Shown here: one piece after another, positions 26,484 through 35,877 of the stretch | How the letters are laid out: every line of letters starts with the position of its first letter | How positions within the stretch are numbered: position 1 is the first letter of the stretch | Source of the DNA: Dactylosporangium vinaceum | Lineage (GTDB): Bacteria > Actinomycetota > Actinomycetes > Mycobacteriales > Micromonosporaceae | Reading direction: 5' to 3' | Assembly: GCF_019904175.1 (NCBI RefSeq) | Contig: NZ_CP061913.1 | Coordinates: forward strand, 3,162,001 to 3,226,000 | DNA: 64,000 nt | Translations under genes and position numbers: made by a program | The notes under the pieces: generated by a model | Seen by the model: the letters and a program-made list of their open reading frames with translations, nothing else | Told to the model about the DNA's origin: nothing | Databases searched by the model: none

Positions 26484-29400
26484 CGACGCCCTCCCTGAGT
26501 CGCGCGGGTCTGGAGCTCTTCGAAGCGTGGGGTGTCGCCGGCGACGATCCGGTCCCAGGCGAGGCCGAACAGCGCGGGGGCGGGCGCGATCGGCACGACC
26601 GCGCCGAGGGCGGTGCCGTGCTCGCCGCCGCCGAGGATCAGCGGCAGCTTCCAGCGCTCCACGGGCAGGGCGGGCGCCTTCCAGGCCAGCCAGCCGCCGG
26701 GCAGGAACAGCGTGCGCCCGGCCCGCGGCCGCTTGGCCTCGACGACGAGGTCGGTGGCCTGCAGCTCGGCCCGGGCCTTCTTGAGCCGGGCCGGCTTCCA
26801 CCCGGTCCACGCCGCCACGTTGCGGTCGGTGGGGTCGGGCAGGGCCAGCAGCTGCAGGTAGAGCGTGGCCGCGTCGGCGCCGATCCCGTGCCGCTCGGCC
26901 ACCTGGGCGACGACCTGCGGGGCCGAGCGCGACGGGTCGTGGGGCGCCTCGACGGTCGGCGCCTCCAGCCAGCGGGTGATGTCGTCGCCGACGATCGCCC
27001 GCAGCGCCACGAGGGGGGCCGTGTAGCCGCCGAGCGCGGCGATGAGCGCGTCGACCCGCCGGTCGCCGGGCCCGTCCATCCTCACCGGGTGGACCGATAC
27101 CTGCCGCCAGTACCCCTGCGCGCTGACACTGAACAGCCCGGACTCGCGGTCCAGGCCCAGCGCCGCCAGCGCCTTGTCGACGGCGGTCTCCTCGGCGCCG
27201 GCGACGGTCAGGCTGAACCGGGGATCGGCGATGAGGGCCCGGACCGCGTCGAGCACGGCCGGCAGCCCGGCCCGGATCGGGTCGTCGGCCGGGAGCCGGC
27301 GCACCAGCCACGGCACGCCGCGGGCGATCGAGACGAGCAGCGCCTCGCCGTCGACGCCCTGGTCGACGGCGTGCAGCCACTTGCAGGTGGCCGGGTTGGT
27401 CAGCCCGTGCAGAAACTCCGAGGCGCTGAGCTCGCCCGGCGCGGCGGCCTTGCGGTATTCGACGATCAGCTCGTCGCTGACCGGTGTGCGGGCACCGACC
27501 TGCCCGGCCCGCCAGGCGCCGAACCGGGCCGGGTCCGGCCCGTCGGTCCAGAGCGCCGCCGGGTCGGCCGGCAGCAGCGCCGCGGGCGCCCCGCCCTTCG
27601 GATGCAGCGCACCGCCGCGCCGGGCGCTCTCGACCGCCGTCTCGATCGCGGCGTCGGTGACCGCCGGCCCGGCGGGCTCCCAGTCCGCGAACGCGCCGAT
27701 CGTGGCGTGCCGGGCGTCAGTCGTGGCACACAGCAGGACCGTCGCCTCGGCGAGGCTGATGCCGCCCGCATCCGACAGCGCCCGCACGACCTCGGGCCGC
27801 AGCAGGGCGCCGGCGCCGGCGTGGGCCCGGCCGGCGGCGGCGAACCGGGCGACGGCGGCGCTGTCGAGGCCGCGGTGGTCGAACTCGCGCTCGAACTGCA
27901 CCGTGTGCCCGGCCACCGGCCCGAACCGCCCGTCGGCCGCGTGCTCGATGGCGTAGGCGTCGCCGTCGTTGTCGACCCGGAACGGCAGCACGATCCGGCC
28001 CGGGCCGGCCACGACCGGCTGCGCGGCCGTCAGCTGCGGTGCGCCGGTGTCGGACTTGAGCGTGAGCCGGCGGGTGCGCCCGGCGCCGTCGAGCAGCCCG
28101 GAGCCGGCGAGGACCTCGAGCACGTCGAGCAGCGCGGCCCGGAAGTCGGGCTTGGTGGCCGGGGACGCCGCCCGCAGCAGGACCGCCGGCAGCACGCCGA
28201 GCGTGTCCCACCAGTCCAGGTCGCCGCCGCTGATCCAGGTGTCGAGCGGCGCGCGCGGCTCGCCGCCGGTGAGCACCGCTCCGGCGTCGGTGAAGTGCTT
28301 CACCCATTCCCGGCCGTGGTTGTAGCAGCTGGGGATGAGCCCGTCGAGCGCGTCGTTGACCACGTTGTCGCCGGCGCGGTGAGCATCCTCGCCGGTGGCG
28401 TCGGCCGCGGCCGGCCCGGCGGCCAGCATCTCGGCCGTGACCGAGGTGAGCCGGGCCAGCCGCAGCGCCGCCCGGGCCGCGTGCCGCACGACCCCGCCGA
28501 CGCCGGTCAGCAGGGCCGGGTCGGTGATCTCCGGCAGCGCCGGGCGGACCGCGGCCAGCACTGCCTCGTCCGGGATCGCCGCCCGGTCGGCGTCCGGGCC
28601 GGCCAGCGCGGCGACGGCGGCCAGGAGCCGCCCGGCCGCGTCGTCGCCGAGCGCCCGCAGCGCGGCCGAGCCGGCCTCGTCGCGGGGGCGCAGCTGGTGC
28701 CAGAACGACGCCGGCGGGAGGACCATGGTGCCCTCGGCGAACGGCCCGTTGTCGCCGCCGGAGTCGGCGCTGGCGAAGTTGAGGCCGTCGGCGGTGTACA
28801 GGTGGACGGTCACCGACCGCCAGTTGTGCTCGACGTAGAGGCCGTGCACCGTGTCGGCGCCGGGGAAGCGGATCGCGCCGCTGAGGGAGCGGTGCCGGTG
28901 GCTGCGGCTCGACTCCGGGTCGGGCATGGCGAAGGCCCGCCCGTCGACGCCCTCACCGGCCTGGCCGCCCCGGCCCGCGGGGTCGCTCGGGGTCCGCCGG
29001 GACCGCCAGCCGACCAGGCCGTCGCGGTGCCCGAGCGGGCTGCCCGCCATCCGGGGCGAGGCGGGGCGCAGGGCGCAGCCGGACGGCTCGAGCGACTGCC
29101 CGTCGGCCGCGCCGTCCTCGAAGAACGAGGGCACCGACGCGCGGCCCCGCTCGCCGGTGGCGGCATCGTACTCGTACCATCGCAGCGAGTAGTCGGCCTC
29201 CTGGACGAGCAGCCAGTGGTGGCGCCCGTCGCTCGCGACCCGCCCGAGCTCCTGGGCCTTCTGGTCGCCGGCCCGCAGCGGCCGCCCGCCCGCGGTGCGC
29301 CCGCCGTCGGGCAGCGCGAGCGAGTGGTTGCCGCCGTCGCCGAGCCCGTCCTCGGCGTTGACGAACACGTCGTCGGGAGCGCCGCTCCAGTAGCCGGCCC

Positions 29401-31348
29401 GCGACCCGCTGCGGTTCCAGGCGACGAGCAGCTGCCCGTCGGCGTAGCGGGTCGCGAGGTTCCAGGAGTAGCGCAGCTCGTCGGGCGGGACGCGCAGCGT
29501 GTGGTCGAGCTCGACGCCCTCGTCGCCGACGACGAGCACGCGGTCGTCGCGCCGCAGCACCAGGGCCGGCCACTGCGGCGTGACGACCAGGGCGTCGCTC
29601 AGCTTGGACCGGTCCCGGCCGAACAGCGTCTCGGTGGCCGCCTCCAGCGCGGGCCAGCCGAGCTCGTCGATGACCCCGGCCCGCAACGTGCGGCCGAGCA
29701 CCGGGCCGAGGTCGAACGCGGTGATCCGGGCGATCGCCTCCGGGTTGACGGCGAGGCCCTCGGGGCAGGCGACCAGGTTGAGCCGGTCGAGCTCGGTGCC
29801 GACGGAGGTGAGGCCCTGCGCCTCGACCCGGTCGGCCAGCCGGTCGAGCCACCAGTGCAGTGCGGTGCGCAGCCCGGGCACGGCCACCACCTGGGCCACG
29901 CGCTCCTGGTCGACCACGGCGTCGCCGGAGCGGTACCAGGTGCGCAGGTGTCCCTCGACGCTGTCGGCGAGCAGTGAGCGCAGCCGCTCGTGGGCGACCG
30001 CGTGGGTCAGGTCGCGGCGCCCGTCGCCGTCCTCGTTGAGCCAGGAGGTGACGTCGCAGCGGCCCTGCTCGTGGACCTCGGCGAGCGGCGCGCCGAGGGC
30101 CAGCATGAGGTCGAAGAGGTCGAGGTCGATCCGGCCGTGCGAGGGAGCCAGCTCCAGCGGGGTGCCGTCGGCGGTCAGGCGGGGCGCCATCCGTTCGGCC
30201 AGGGCCAGGAACCGGGCGTCGCGCTGCTTGCGCCAGCCGCGGCTGCGGTCGGCCCGGGCCAGCCAGCCGGCCGGGCCGTCGGGTGACTCGGCGGCCGGGT
30301 CCACGGTGCCGGCGGGCGCGGTGAGGGCTTCGGTCGCGCCGGCCTCCTCCAGGATCTCCAGCCACGTGCCGAACGGGCAGTCCTGCGGGAACATGCCGAG
30401 CAGCTGCCCGCGCACCTTCGCCTCGCGCTTGGCGATGCGCAGCAGGGCCGGCCGGTAGGCCTTCCAGAACCCGCCGGGCGCCCGCAGCAGCGAGGGCGCC
30501 GCGAGCAGCTCGCGCAGGACCGACTCGTCCTCCTCCGGGCCGAGCCTGGCCGCCTTGGCCAGCCGCCCGAGGTCGACGTGCATCTGCGCGTAGGGCGGCA
30601 TCCCGCCGAGCGTCCGCTCCAGGCACAGGCGGCGGAAGCGGGCGTAGGCGACGTCGGGGGTGCAGCGCCCGGCGAGGTCGCGGGCGTGCTGGGCCAGGGC
30701 CTTCGCGGTCAGCGCGCCGGCCAGGGCGAACTCGAGGAAGACGGTGTGCTGGCGCTCCTCGTCGATCTCCAGGGCGTAGGTGCGCTCGGCCTCGCGGGCC
30801 TTGCCGAACATGCTCGCCGCGTAGGTCTGGCTGTCGGCGGCCAGGAACGCGCGGGCCGCCTCCTCGTAGTAGGTCGGCAGGAAGTGCGGCACGGCCCGGG
30901 CCAGGCGCTCGCCGAGCTCGTTGAAGCCGTCGCGGGCCGGGCCGATGCGGGACTTCGCCACCCGGACCAGCCGCTCGATGTCCTTCACGAGGGCGAGGGC
31001 GTGGTGGCCGTTGGCGGGGTCGTGGACGAGGGCCCAGGCCGGGAACCCGAGGGCCTGCTGGCGCACGACGCCGACCTCGGCGACGGTCTGCGGCGCGGTG
31101 AACCCGAGGAACTCCATCGTCAGGTCCTCGGCCTGGCCGAGGGTTGCGGGCACGAGCCGGACGACCCTGCGCTCGCCGAGGACCGGGTGGACGTACGCCC
31201 GCGTGGTGAGCGTGTCGATCGTGTCCTTGGCGGCGTCGGTCCCGATCGGCAGGACCGCTCCCGCGTCGAGCAGAGCCTCGGTGTCGGGGGCCGCCTCGCT
31301 GCGCCCGGTGCCGCTGTGCCCCTGGTGCGGGGCCACCTTGCCCGTCAC
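26480..31348 (-). CDS. Giant operon protein (1622 residues), probable DUF4132/MolR-related
   Basis: A very large cytosolic protein with no signal peptide or membrane helix. The N-terminal third is helical and repeat-like (ARAFLAADSQTYAASMFGKA). The middle contains propeller-like beta stretches (ALVLRRDDRVLVVGDEGVEL; WNLATRYADGQLLVAWNRSG). The C-terminal part has further alpha/beta segments. I cannot assign a domain with confidence. By position it corresponds to the large yehF/yehI (MolR) proteins of E. coli. It overlaps both neighbours by ATGA, so it is co-translated with the DUF4132 and MoxR genes. It may be the effector or scaffold of the system, which is inference. Confidence 0.7.
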   Translation of the reverse strand: MTGKVAPHQGHSGTGRSEAAPDTEALLDAGAVLPIGTDAAKDTIDTLTTRAYVHPVLGERRVVRLVPATLGQAEDLTMEFLGFTAPQTVAEVGVVRQQALGFPAWALVHDPANGHHALALVKDIERLVRVAKSRIGPARDGFNELGERLARAVPHFLPTYYEEAARAFLAADSQTYAASMFGKAREAERTYALEIDEERQHTVFLEFALAGALTAKALAQHARDLAGRCTPDVAYARFRRLCLERTLGGMPPYAQMHVDLGRLAKAARLGPEEDESVLRELLAAPSLLRAPGGFWKAYRPALLRIAKREAKVRGQLLGMFPQDCPFGTWLEILEEAGATEALTAPAGTVDPAAESPDGPAGWLARADRSRGWRKQRDARFLALAERMAPRLTADGTPLELAPSHGRIDLDLFDLMLALGAPLAEVHEQGRCDVTSWLNEDGDGRRDLTHAVAHERLRSLLADSVEGHLRTWYRSGDAVVDQERVAQVVAVPGLRTALHWWLDRLADRVEAQGLTSVGTELDRLNLVACPEGLAVNPEAIARITAFDLGPVLGRTLRAGVIDELGWPALEAATETLFGRDRSKLSDALVVTPQWPALVLRRDDRVLVVGDEGVELDHTLRVPPDELRYSWNLATRYADGQLLVAWNRSGSRAGYWSGAPDDVFVNAEDGLGDGGNHSLALPDGGRTAGGRPLRAGDQKAQELGRVASDGRHHWLLVQEADYSLRWYEYDAATGERGRASVPSFFEDGAADGQSLEPSGCALRPASPRMAGSPLGHRDGLVGWRSRRTPSDPAGRGGQAGEGVDGRAFAMPDPESSRSHRHRSLSGAIRFPGADTVHGLYVEHNWRSVTVHLYTADGLNFASADSGGDNGPFAEGTMVLPPASFWHQLRPRDEAGSAALRALGDDAAGRLLAAVAALAGPDADRAAIPDEAVLAAVRPALPEITDPALLTGVGGVVRHAARAALRLARLTSVTAEMLAAGPAAADATGEDAHRAGDNVVNDALDGLIPSCYNHGREWVKHFTDAGAVLTGGEPRAPLDTWISGGDLDWWDTLGVLPAVLLRAASPATKPDFRAALLDVLEVLAGSGLLDGAGRTRRLTLKSDTGAPQLTAAQPVVAGPGRIVLPFRVDNDGDAYAIEHAADGRFGPVAGHTVQFEREFDHRGLDSAAVARFAAAGRAHAGAGALLRPEVVRALSDAGGISLAEATVLLCATTDARHATIGAFADWEPAGPAVTDAAIETAVESARRGGALHPKGGAPAALLPADPAALWTDGPDPARFGAWRAGQVGARTPVSDELIVEYRKAAAPGELSASEFLHGLTNPATCKWLHAVDQGVDGEALLVSIARGVPWLVRRLPADDPIRAGLPAVLDAVRALIADPRFSLTVAGAEETAVDKALAALGLDRESGLFSVSAQGYWRQVSVHPVRMDGPGDRRVDALIAALGGYTAPLVALRAIVGDDITRWLEAPTVEAPHDPSRSAPQVVAQVAERHGIGADAATLYLQLLALPDPTDRNVAAWTGWKPARLKKARAELQATDLVVEAKRPRAGRTLFLPGGWLAWKAPALPVERWKLPLILGGGEHGTALGAVVPIAPAPALFGLAWDRIVAGDTPRFEELQTRATQGGRR

Positions 31349-32220
31349 TGGCCCTCCTCCTTGCTCTCTTCGACGACCCGGCCGGCGTAGAGCGCCGCGG
31401 CCATGCGCATGCCCTCGGACCAGGCGACCGGGCCCACCTCGGCGAGCGGGATCGACTTGCCGTCGGGGTGGACGAACACCAGGTCGCCGGTCTCGGCCTC
31501 CGAGTAGGGGTCGTCGGCCCCGACCCAGCTGCGGGCCTCCAGGCCGCGGCCGTCCTCGAAGACGCGGCAGACGGCGTAGCCGCCGCGCACCGGGTAGCCC
31601 AGTGAGCCCGCCCGGGCCAGCAGGTGGCGCAGCTCGGCGAAGCGCCCGCCGGCGTAGTCGCGCACGCCCCGCGCGCCCGGCTCGAGGTCGGCCGGGCGGG
31701 TCCAGGTCTGGCGGAAGAGCTGGTCGACGGACTGCTTCACGCCGAGGTCGGCGGCGAACTCGCGGAGGTCGTCGAGGTCGGGCAGGCGGGTCGGGTGCGG
31801 CACCGCGACCCGCTCGGCCGGCAGCCGCACGGTCTCACCGTCGAGGTTGACGATCCCGATGCCGTCGGCGGTGGCGTCACGCAGGAATCCGGCCTCGTCC
31901 GGGTCGAACGAGCCGTCCTCGTCGAGGACGGCGACGACGAGGTCGGTGAGCGCGGCCCGCCAGGTCTCGTCGGCCCACACCCGGGCCAGCAGCTCGGCCG
32001 GGACCGGCAGCGAGCGGATCATCCACAGGTCGACCTGCTCGCGCACCTCGGCCTCGTGCCGGCCGAGCCACTCGGTCAGCTGGCGCAGCCCGACGACGAC
32101 CGGATCGTCCCGCAACGCGGGGGGCAGCGATCTGAGCGTCTTGCCCTTCTGGTTACGGCACGCAATGCGCCCCGCATCCAGAGTCACCTCATAGCCGCCC
32201 CCGGCCGCCAGCCACGCCAT
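31345..32220 (-). CDS. DUF4132 domain protein, first gene of the yeh-like operon
   Basis: A 291-residue protein from ATG 32220 with CGGAG about 8 nt upstream. Recognisable DUF4132 stretches are EVTLDAGRIACRNQKGK, PALRDDPVVVGLRQL, SFDPDEAGFLRDA, GIVNLDGETVRLPAE and SVDQLFRQTWTRP. In enterobacterial proteins this module is the C-terminal part of a much longer chain; here it is a stand-alone gene. Its stop overlaps the next ATG (ATGA). The 90-bp gap to the divergent DUF2277 gene should hold the promoter for the whole 12.5-kb operon, but no clear -35/-10 pair stands out. Confidence 0.82.
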   Translation of the reverse strand: MAWLAAGGGYEVTLDAGRIACRNQKGKTLRSLPPALRDDPVVVGLRQLTEWLGRHEAEVREQVDLWMIRSLPVPAELLARVWADETWRAALTDLVVAVLDEDGSFDPDEAGFLRDATADGIGIVNLDGETVRLPAERVAVPHPTRLPDLDDLREFAADLGVKQSVDQLFRQTWTRPADLEPGARGVRDYAGGRFAELRHLLARAGSLGYPVRGGYAVCRVFEDGRGLEARSWVGADDPYSEAETGDLVFVHPDGKSIPLAEVGPVAWSEGMRMAAALYAGRVVEESKEEGQ

Positions 32221-32310
32221 GCGGGTTGCTCCGTTCCGTCGTCTGTCAGTTGTCCGGCACCCTAGCGAGAGGGTGCGACATTTTTCCGGCGGCCTGGCAT
32301 GGTGGAGTGC

Positions 32311-32589
32311 ATGTGCAGGAACATCCGGGTGCTGAACAACTTCGAGCCGCCCGCCACCGAGGACGAGATCGAGGCGGCCGCGCTGCAGTACGTGCGCAAG
32401 GTCGCCGGCATGACCCGGCCCGCCGCGGTCAACCAGGAGGCGTTCGACGCCGCCGTCGCGGCCGTCACCGAGGCGACCCGGACGCTGCTGGAGAACCTCG
32501 TGACCCGCACGCCCCCGCGCGACCGGAAGATCGAGGCGGCCCGGGCCAAGGCGCGCGCCGAGCAGCGGTACGGCCCGCGCTCCGCCTGA
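32311..32589 (+). CDS. DUF2277 family protein
   Basis: A 92-residue protein starting MCRNIRVLNNFEPPATEDEI, the characteristic DUF2277 opening, followed by ALQYVRKVAGMTRPA and a basic C terminus. The family is common in actinomycetes and has no known function. ATG 32311 matches the conserved family start; ATG 32299 in the same frame would add four residues. GGTGGAG lies just upstream, though at a short spacing. It ends 4 bp before the large LuxR-family gene, so the two are probably cotranscribed. Confidence 0.85.
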   Translation: MCRNIRVLNNFEPPATEDEIEAAALQYVRKVAGMTRPAAVNQEAFDAAVAAVTEATRTLLENLVTRTPPRDRKIEAARAKARAEQRYGPRSA

Positions 32590-32593
32590 CGCC

Positions 32594-35065
32594 ATGGCGC
32601 TGATCGAGCGGGAGGCCGCGCTGGACGCCCTGGCCGAGTACGCGGCCGGGGACGGTGGCGTCGTGCTCGTCAGCGGCGAGGCCGGGGTCGGCAAGACGGC
32701 ACTCGTGGAGGAGTTCACCCGGGGCCGCGACCGCGTGGCCTGGGGGATGTGTGACGGGCTGTTCACGCCGCGTCCCCTGGGGCCGCTGTTCGACATCGCC
32801 GAGCAGATCGGCCTCGACACCGCCACGGGCCGCGACGAGCTCTTCGGTGCCGCGCTGCAGCAGATCACGAAGCACATCGACATCCTGGTCATCGAGGACC
32901 TGCACTGGGCGGACGAGGCAACCATCGACCTCGTCCGATATCTTTCCCGGCGGCTCCGCGGTACCGTCGCCATCCTCACCTATCGCAACGACGGCCTCGC
33001 GCCCGGTGATCCGTTGCGTGTGGCGCTCGGGGATCTCGGCACCCATCGCGGCACCCGCCGCATCGCCCTGGCCCCGCTGTCGCCGGACGCCGTGCGCGCC
33101 CTCGCCGAGGGCCACGCCGCCGACCCGGCCGAGCTCTACCGGCTCACCGGCGGCAACCCGTACTTCGTGACCGAGCTGCTGCAGGACCGCGACAGCGCCT
33201 CCGCGCGCGACGCCGTCCTGGCCCGGGCCGCCCGCCTCGCACCGGCCGACCGCGCGGTGCTGGACACGGCGGCGCTGATCGGCACCCGCGTCGATCCGCG
33301 GCTGCTCGCCGCGGAGCCGGCCACCCTCGACGCGCTTATCGCGTCGGGGCTGCTCACCAGCGACGCGTCAGGACTGCACTTCCGGCACGAGCTGGCCCGG
33401 CTGGCCATCGCCGAGGTGATCCCGGCCCACCGGCGGCCGGCGATCCACGCGGCGATCCTCGAGCGGCTCACCGACGACGACGCCGGCATGGCCCACCACG
33501 CCGAGGCGGCCGGTGACGCGGCGAGGGCGCTGCACCACGCGGTGCGGGCGGCCCGGGCCGCGGCCGCCCTGCGCTCGCACCGGGAGGCGGCCGCGCAGTA
33601 TCAGCGGGCCGTGCGCGCCGACGGCGGCGACCCGGCGCTGCTCGACGCGCTCGCCTTCGAGCTCTCGATGATCGACAGCTGGCCCGGCGTCGCCGAAGCG
33701 GCCGAGCGGGCCCGGGTGCTGTGGCGGGCGGCGGGCAACGGACGGCGCGAGGGCAACGCACTGCGGATGCGCGCGGCCGCGATGGTCAGCCTGTGCCGCG
33801 GCGCGGAGGCGCAGGCCGACGCCGAGGCCGCGATCGCCGTGCTGGAGCCGCTGGGGCCCTCCGCCGAGCTCGCCCGCGCCTACGGCGACCTGGCCAAGCA
33901 GCGCATGCTCGCCGACGACAACGCCGCGGCGATCGACCTGGCCGTCCGGGCGCGCGTGATCGCGGAGCCGCTGCGCCGGTTCGACATGGTCAGCGACACC
34001 CTCAACACCGAGTCCGCGGCCCGGCTCATGCGGGGCGAGGAGTGGCTCCCGCTGATGCGCCGCGCGCTTGACGTGGCGATCGAGCACCGGCACGACGAGA
34101 AGGCCGGCCGGGCGTACGTCAACCTCTACGGCCTGCTGTGCCGGGCCCGCCGCTATGCCGAGGCCGAGCCCGTCTACCACGAGGCGATCGCCTACTGCGA
34201 CGAGCACGACGTCGACACGTACGGCACCTGCCTGCGCGGCGAGCGCGCGTCGGCGCTGGGCCGGATGGGCCGCTGGGACGAGGCCCTGGCGATCTGCCGG
34301 CTCATCCTGACCCGGGTCGAGGAGGCGTCGCCGATCAACCGGATCTATCCGCTGTACTGCTACGCCGTGATCCGGGCCCGCAGAGCCGAGCCCGGCGTGT
34401 GGGAGGCCCTCGACGAGGCCGCCGAGTCCGCGGACGGCAACCGCGAACCCCAGTGGATCATCAAGGCGCGCCTCGGCCGGGCGGAGGCGTTCTGGCTGGA
34501 GGGCCGGCTCGCCGAGGCGCGGGCCGAGGCCGAGCGGGCCGACGACGCCTGTCACCGGGCCGACGGCTGGTTGCGCGGCTGGGTCGCGACCTGGCTGGGC
34601 CGGACCGGCTCGGACCGCCCGGCCCGCGGCGAGCTGGCCGAGCCGTTCGCGCTCGAGGTCGCCGGCGATTGCCCGGGCGCGGCCAAGGCGTGGGACGCGC
34701 TCGGCTGCCCGTACGACGCTGCCCTGGCCCTGCTCGCCTCCGACGCCGAGGACGACGTCCGCCGGGCCCTGGCCACCCTCACCGACCTCGGCGCCACCGC
34801 CACGATCCGGGTCGCCCGGCAGCGGCTGCGCGACCTGGGCGCCCGCTCGATCCCGGCCGGGCCGCGCACCGCGACCCGGGCCAACCAGCACGGTCTGACC
34901 CGCCGGGAGCAGCAGGTGCTCGACCTGATCGCCGAGGGCCTGACCAACGCGGCGATCGCGGATCGCCTGGTGCTCTCGGTGAAGACCGTCGACCATCACG
35001 TCTCCGCGATCCTGACGAAGCTCAGCGTCACCACCCGGGGGGAGGCGGTGCGCAAAACCGGGTAG
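32594..35065 (+). CDS. Large ATP-binding LuxR-family (LAL/STAND-type) transcriptional regulator
   Basis: An 823-residue regulator. Walker A is VLVSGEAGVGKTALVEEF (about residues 24-41) and Walker B is ILVIEDLHWADEA (about 98). A long helical, TPR-like middle (270-740) follows, then a C-terminal LuxR helix-turn-helix (LTRREQQVLDLIAEGLTNAA, VLSVKTVDHHV). Proteins of this class bind ATP and an inducer and then activate promoters. The two small DUF4242-like genes downstream start 94 bp after its stop and are natural candidates for targets. The ATG has no strong ribosome binding site but follows the DUF2277 stop by 4 bp. Confidence 0.9.
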   Translation: MALIEREAALDALAEYAAGDGGVVLVSGEAGVGKTALVEEFTRGRDRVAWGMCDGLFTPRPLGPLFDIAEQIGLDTATGRDELFGAALQQITKHIDILVIEDLHWADEATIDLVRYLSRRLRGTVAILTYRNDGLAPGDPLRVALGDLGTHRGTRRIALAPLSPDAVRALAEGHAADPAELYRLTGGNPYFVTELLQDRDSASARDAVLARAARLAPADRAVLDTAALIGTRVDPRLLAAEPATLDALIASGLLTSDASGLHFRHELARLAIAEVIPAHRRPAIHAAILERLTDDDAGMAHHAEAAGDAARALHHAVRAARAAAALRSHREAAAQYQRAVRADGGDPALLDALAFELSMIDSWPGVAEAAERARVLWRAAGNGRREGNALRMRAAAMVSLCRGAEAQADAEAAIAVLEPLGPSAELARAYGDLAKQRMLADDNAAAIDLAVRARVIAEPLRRFDMVSDTLNTESAARLMRGEEWLPLMRRALDVAIEHRHDEKAGRAYVNLYGLLCRARRYAEAEPVYHEAIAYCDEHDVDTYGTCLRGERASALGRMGRWDEALAICRLILTRVEEASPINRIYPLYCYAVIRARRAEPGVWEALDEAAESADGNREPQWIIKARLGRAEAFWLEGRLAEARAEAERADDACHRADGWLRGWVATWLGRTGSDRPARGELAEPFALEVAGDCPGAAKAWDALGCPYDAALALLASDAEDDVRRALATLTDLGATATIRVARQRLRDLGARSIPAGPRTATRANQHGLTRREQQVLDLIAEGLTNAAIADRLVLSVKTVDHHVSAILTKLSVTTRGEAVRKTG

Positions 35066-35159
35066 GTGCCCGGGAAACATGGGGAGGCGCTGCCGATCCG
35101 CCGGTACCCCGCGCATCCGTACGGTCGTCTCACACCGAACTGATCGAGGAGGCCCCGGA

Positions 35160-35411
35160 ATGCCGCTGTACATGGACATCCACAGCATCGAGGGCGGCGT
35201 GTCCGTCGACGACGTCGTCAAGGCGCACCTCGCCGACCTGCAGACGCAGAGCCGGTACGACGTCAGCTACCTGCGGTACTGGGTCGATGAGGCCCGCGGC
35301 AAGATCTTCTGCCTGGCCGAGGCCCCCTCCGCCGAGGCGGCCGCGTCAGTGCACCGCGACGCCCACGGTCTCGTCGCCGACGAGATCTACCAGGTGCAGG
35401 AGGGTTCCTGA
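35160..35411 (+). CDS. DUF4242-like small protein
   Basis: An 83-residue protein starting MPLYMDIHSIEGGVSVDDVV, with YDVSYLRYWVDEARGKIFCL and a histidine-containing EAAASVHRDAHG stretch. This is the DUF4242 ferredoxin-like fold pattern. The start is firm: GAGGAGG at 35146-35152 lies 7 nt before the ATG. Only 2 nt separate its stop from the next gene, a shorter member of the same fold. Function unknown; it could be an alpha/beta-barrel dimeric binding protein. Confidence 0.8.
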   Translation: MPLYMDIHSIEGGVSVDDVVKAHLADLQTQSRYDVSYLRYWVDEARGKIFCLAEAPSAEAAASVHRDAHGLVADEIYQVQEGS

Positions 35412-35413
35412 CC

Positions 35414-35656
35414 ATGGCGACCTTCCTGGACGTGCACGGGGGGTATGCGGACGTCAGCCCGCAGGAGCTGACCGCGGCGCTCGCGGTCGATCGGGCCTGC
35501 GCCGAGCCGGAGGGGGTCCGGCTCGGACGGGGGTGGCTCGACCGCGCCTCCGGGCTGATGTTCCGCGTGGTGCACGGCCCGGACCGGGAGACGATCCTGC
35601 GGGTGCAGGAACGGGCCGGACATCCGGCCACCGAGTTGGTGGAAATACCGCAATAA
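35414..35656 (+). CDS. Second DUF4242-like small protein
   Basis: An 80-residue protein, MATFLDVHGGYADVSPQELT, with the same strand-helix-strand plan as its upstream neighbour: FLDVHGG / RASGLMFRVVHGPD / ILRVQERAGH aligns by eye with YMDIHSIEG / ARGKIFCLAEAPS / SVHRDAHG. The pair probably arose by tandem duplication and may form a heterodimer. GAGGGTTCCTGACC provides a weak ribosome binding site within the end of the upstream gene. Two strong hairpins follow. Confidence 0.7.
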   Translation: MATFLDVHGGYADVSPQELTAALAVDRACAEPEGVRLGRGWLDRASGLMFRVVHGPDRETILRVQERAGHPATELVEIPQ

Positions 35657-35716
35657 TGTGCGTTGCACCTCTCCCGCCTGTGCCGCACTGGGGCACGCCG
35701 AGGGGGCGGGGGCGCG

Positions 35717-35770
35717 CCGGCCGTGTCACCTCGAGGGTCGCCCTGGGAGGCGTCGAGGTGACACGGCCGG
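35717..35770. terminator. Perfect 18-bp-stem hairpin between convergent genes
   Basis: The left arm CCGGCCGTGTCACCTCGA (35717-35734) and the right arm 35753-35770 are exactly complementary around an 18-nt loop. It lies 61 bp after the second DUF4242-like stop and serves as a transcription terminator or bidirectional barrier. There is no T-tract. Confidence 0.85.
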
Positions 35771-35804
35771 ACGCGGAATCCGGGAGCCGGAGCCAGACGG
35801 CGGG

Positions 35805-35835
35805 GCGGTGGTCACACCCCCCGCGTGACCACCGC
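35805..35835. terminator. Second hairpin of the intergenic terminator pair
   Basis: GCGGTGGTCAC (35805-35815) and GTGACCACCGC (35825-35835) are perfect 11-bp arms with a 9-nt loop. It lies 35 bp from the first hairpin, between the DUF4242-like pair and the convergent response-regulator gene. Confidence 0.8.
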
Positions 35836-35877
35836 ACGGCGCCTTCCATCCTCCCGGCCGGACCGCCGGGCATGCAC

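Noticed and set aside
26618..29977. An open frame of 1119 codons on the plus strand
   Set aside because: It is antisense to the 1622-residue operon gene, is Arg/Gly/Pro/Ala-rich with no domain pattern and no ribosome binding site. Such frames are expected opposite long GC-rich genes.
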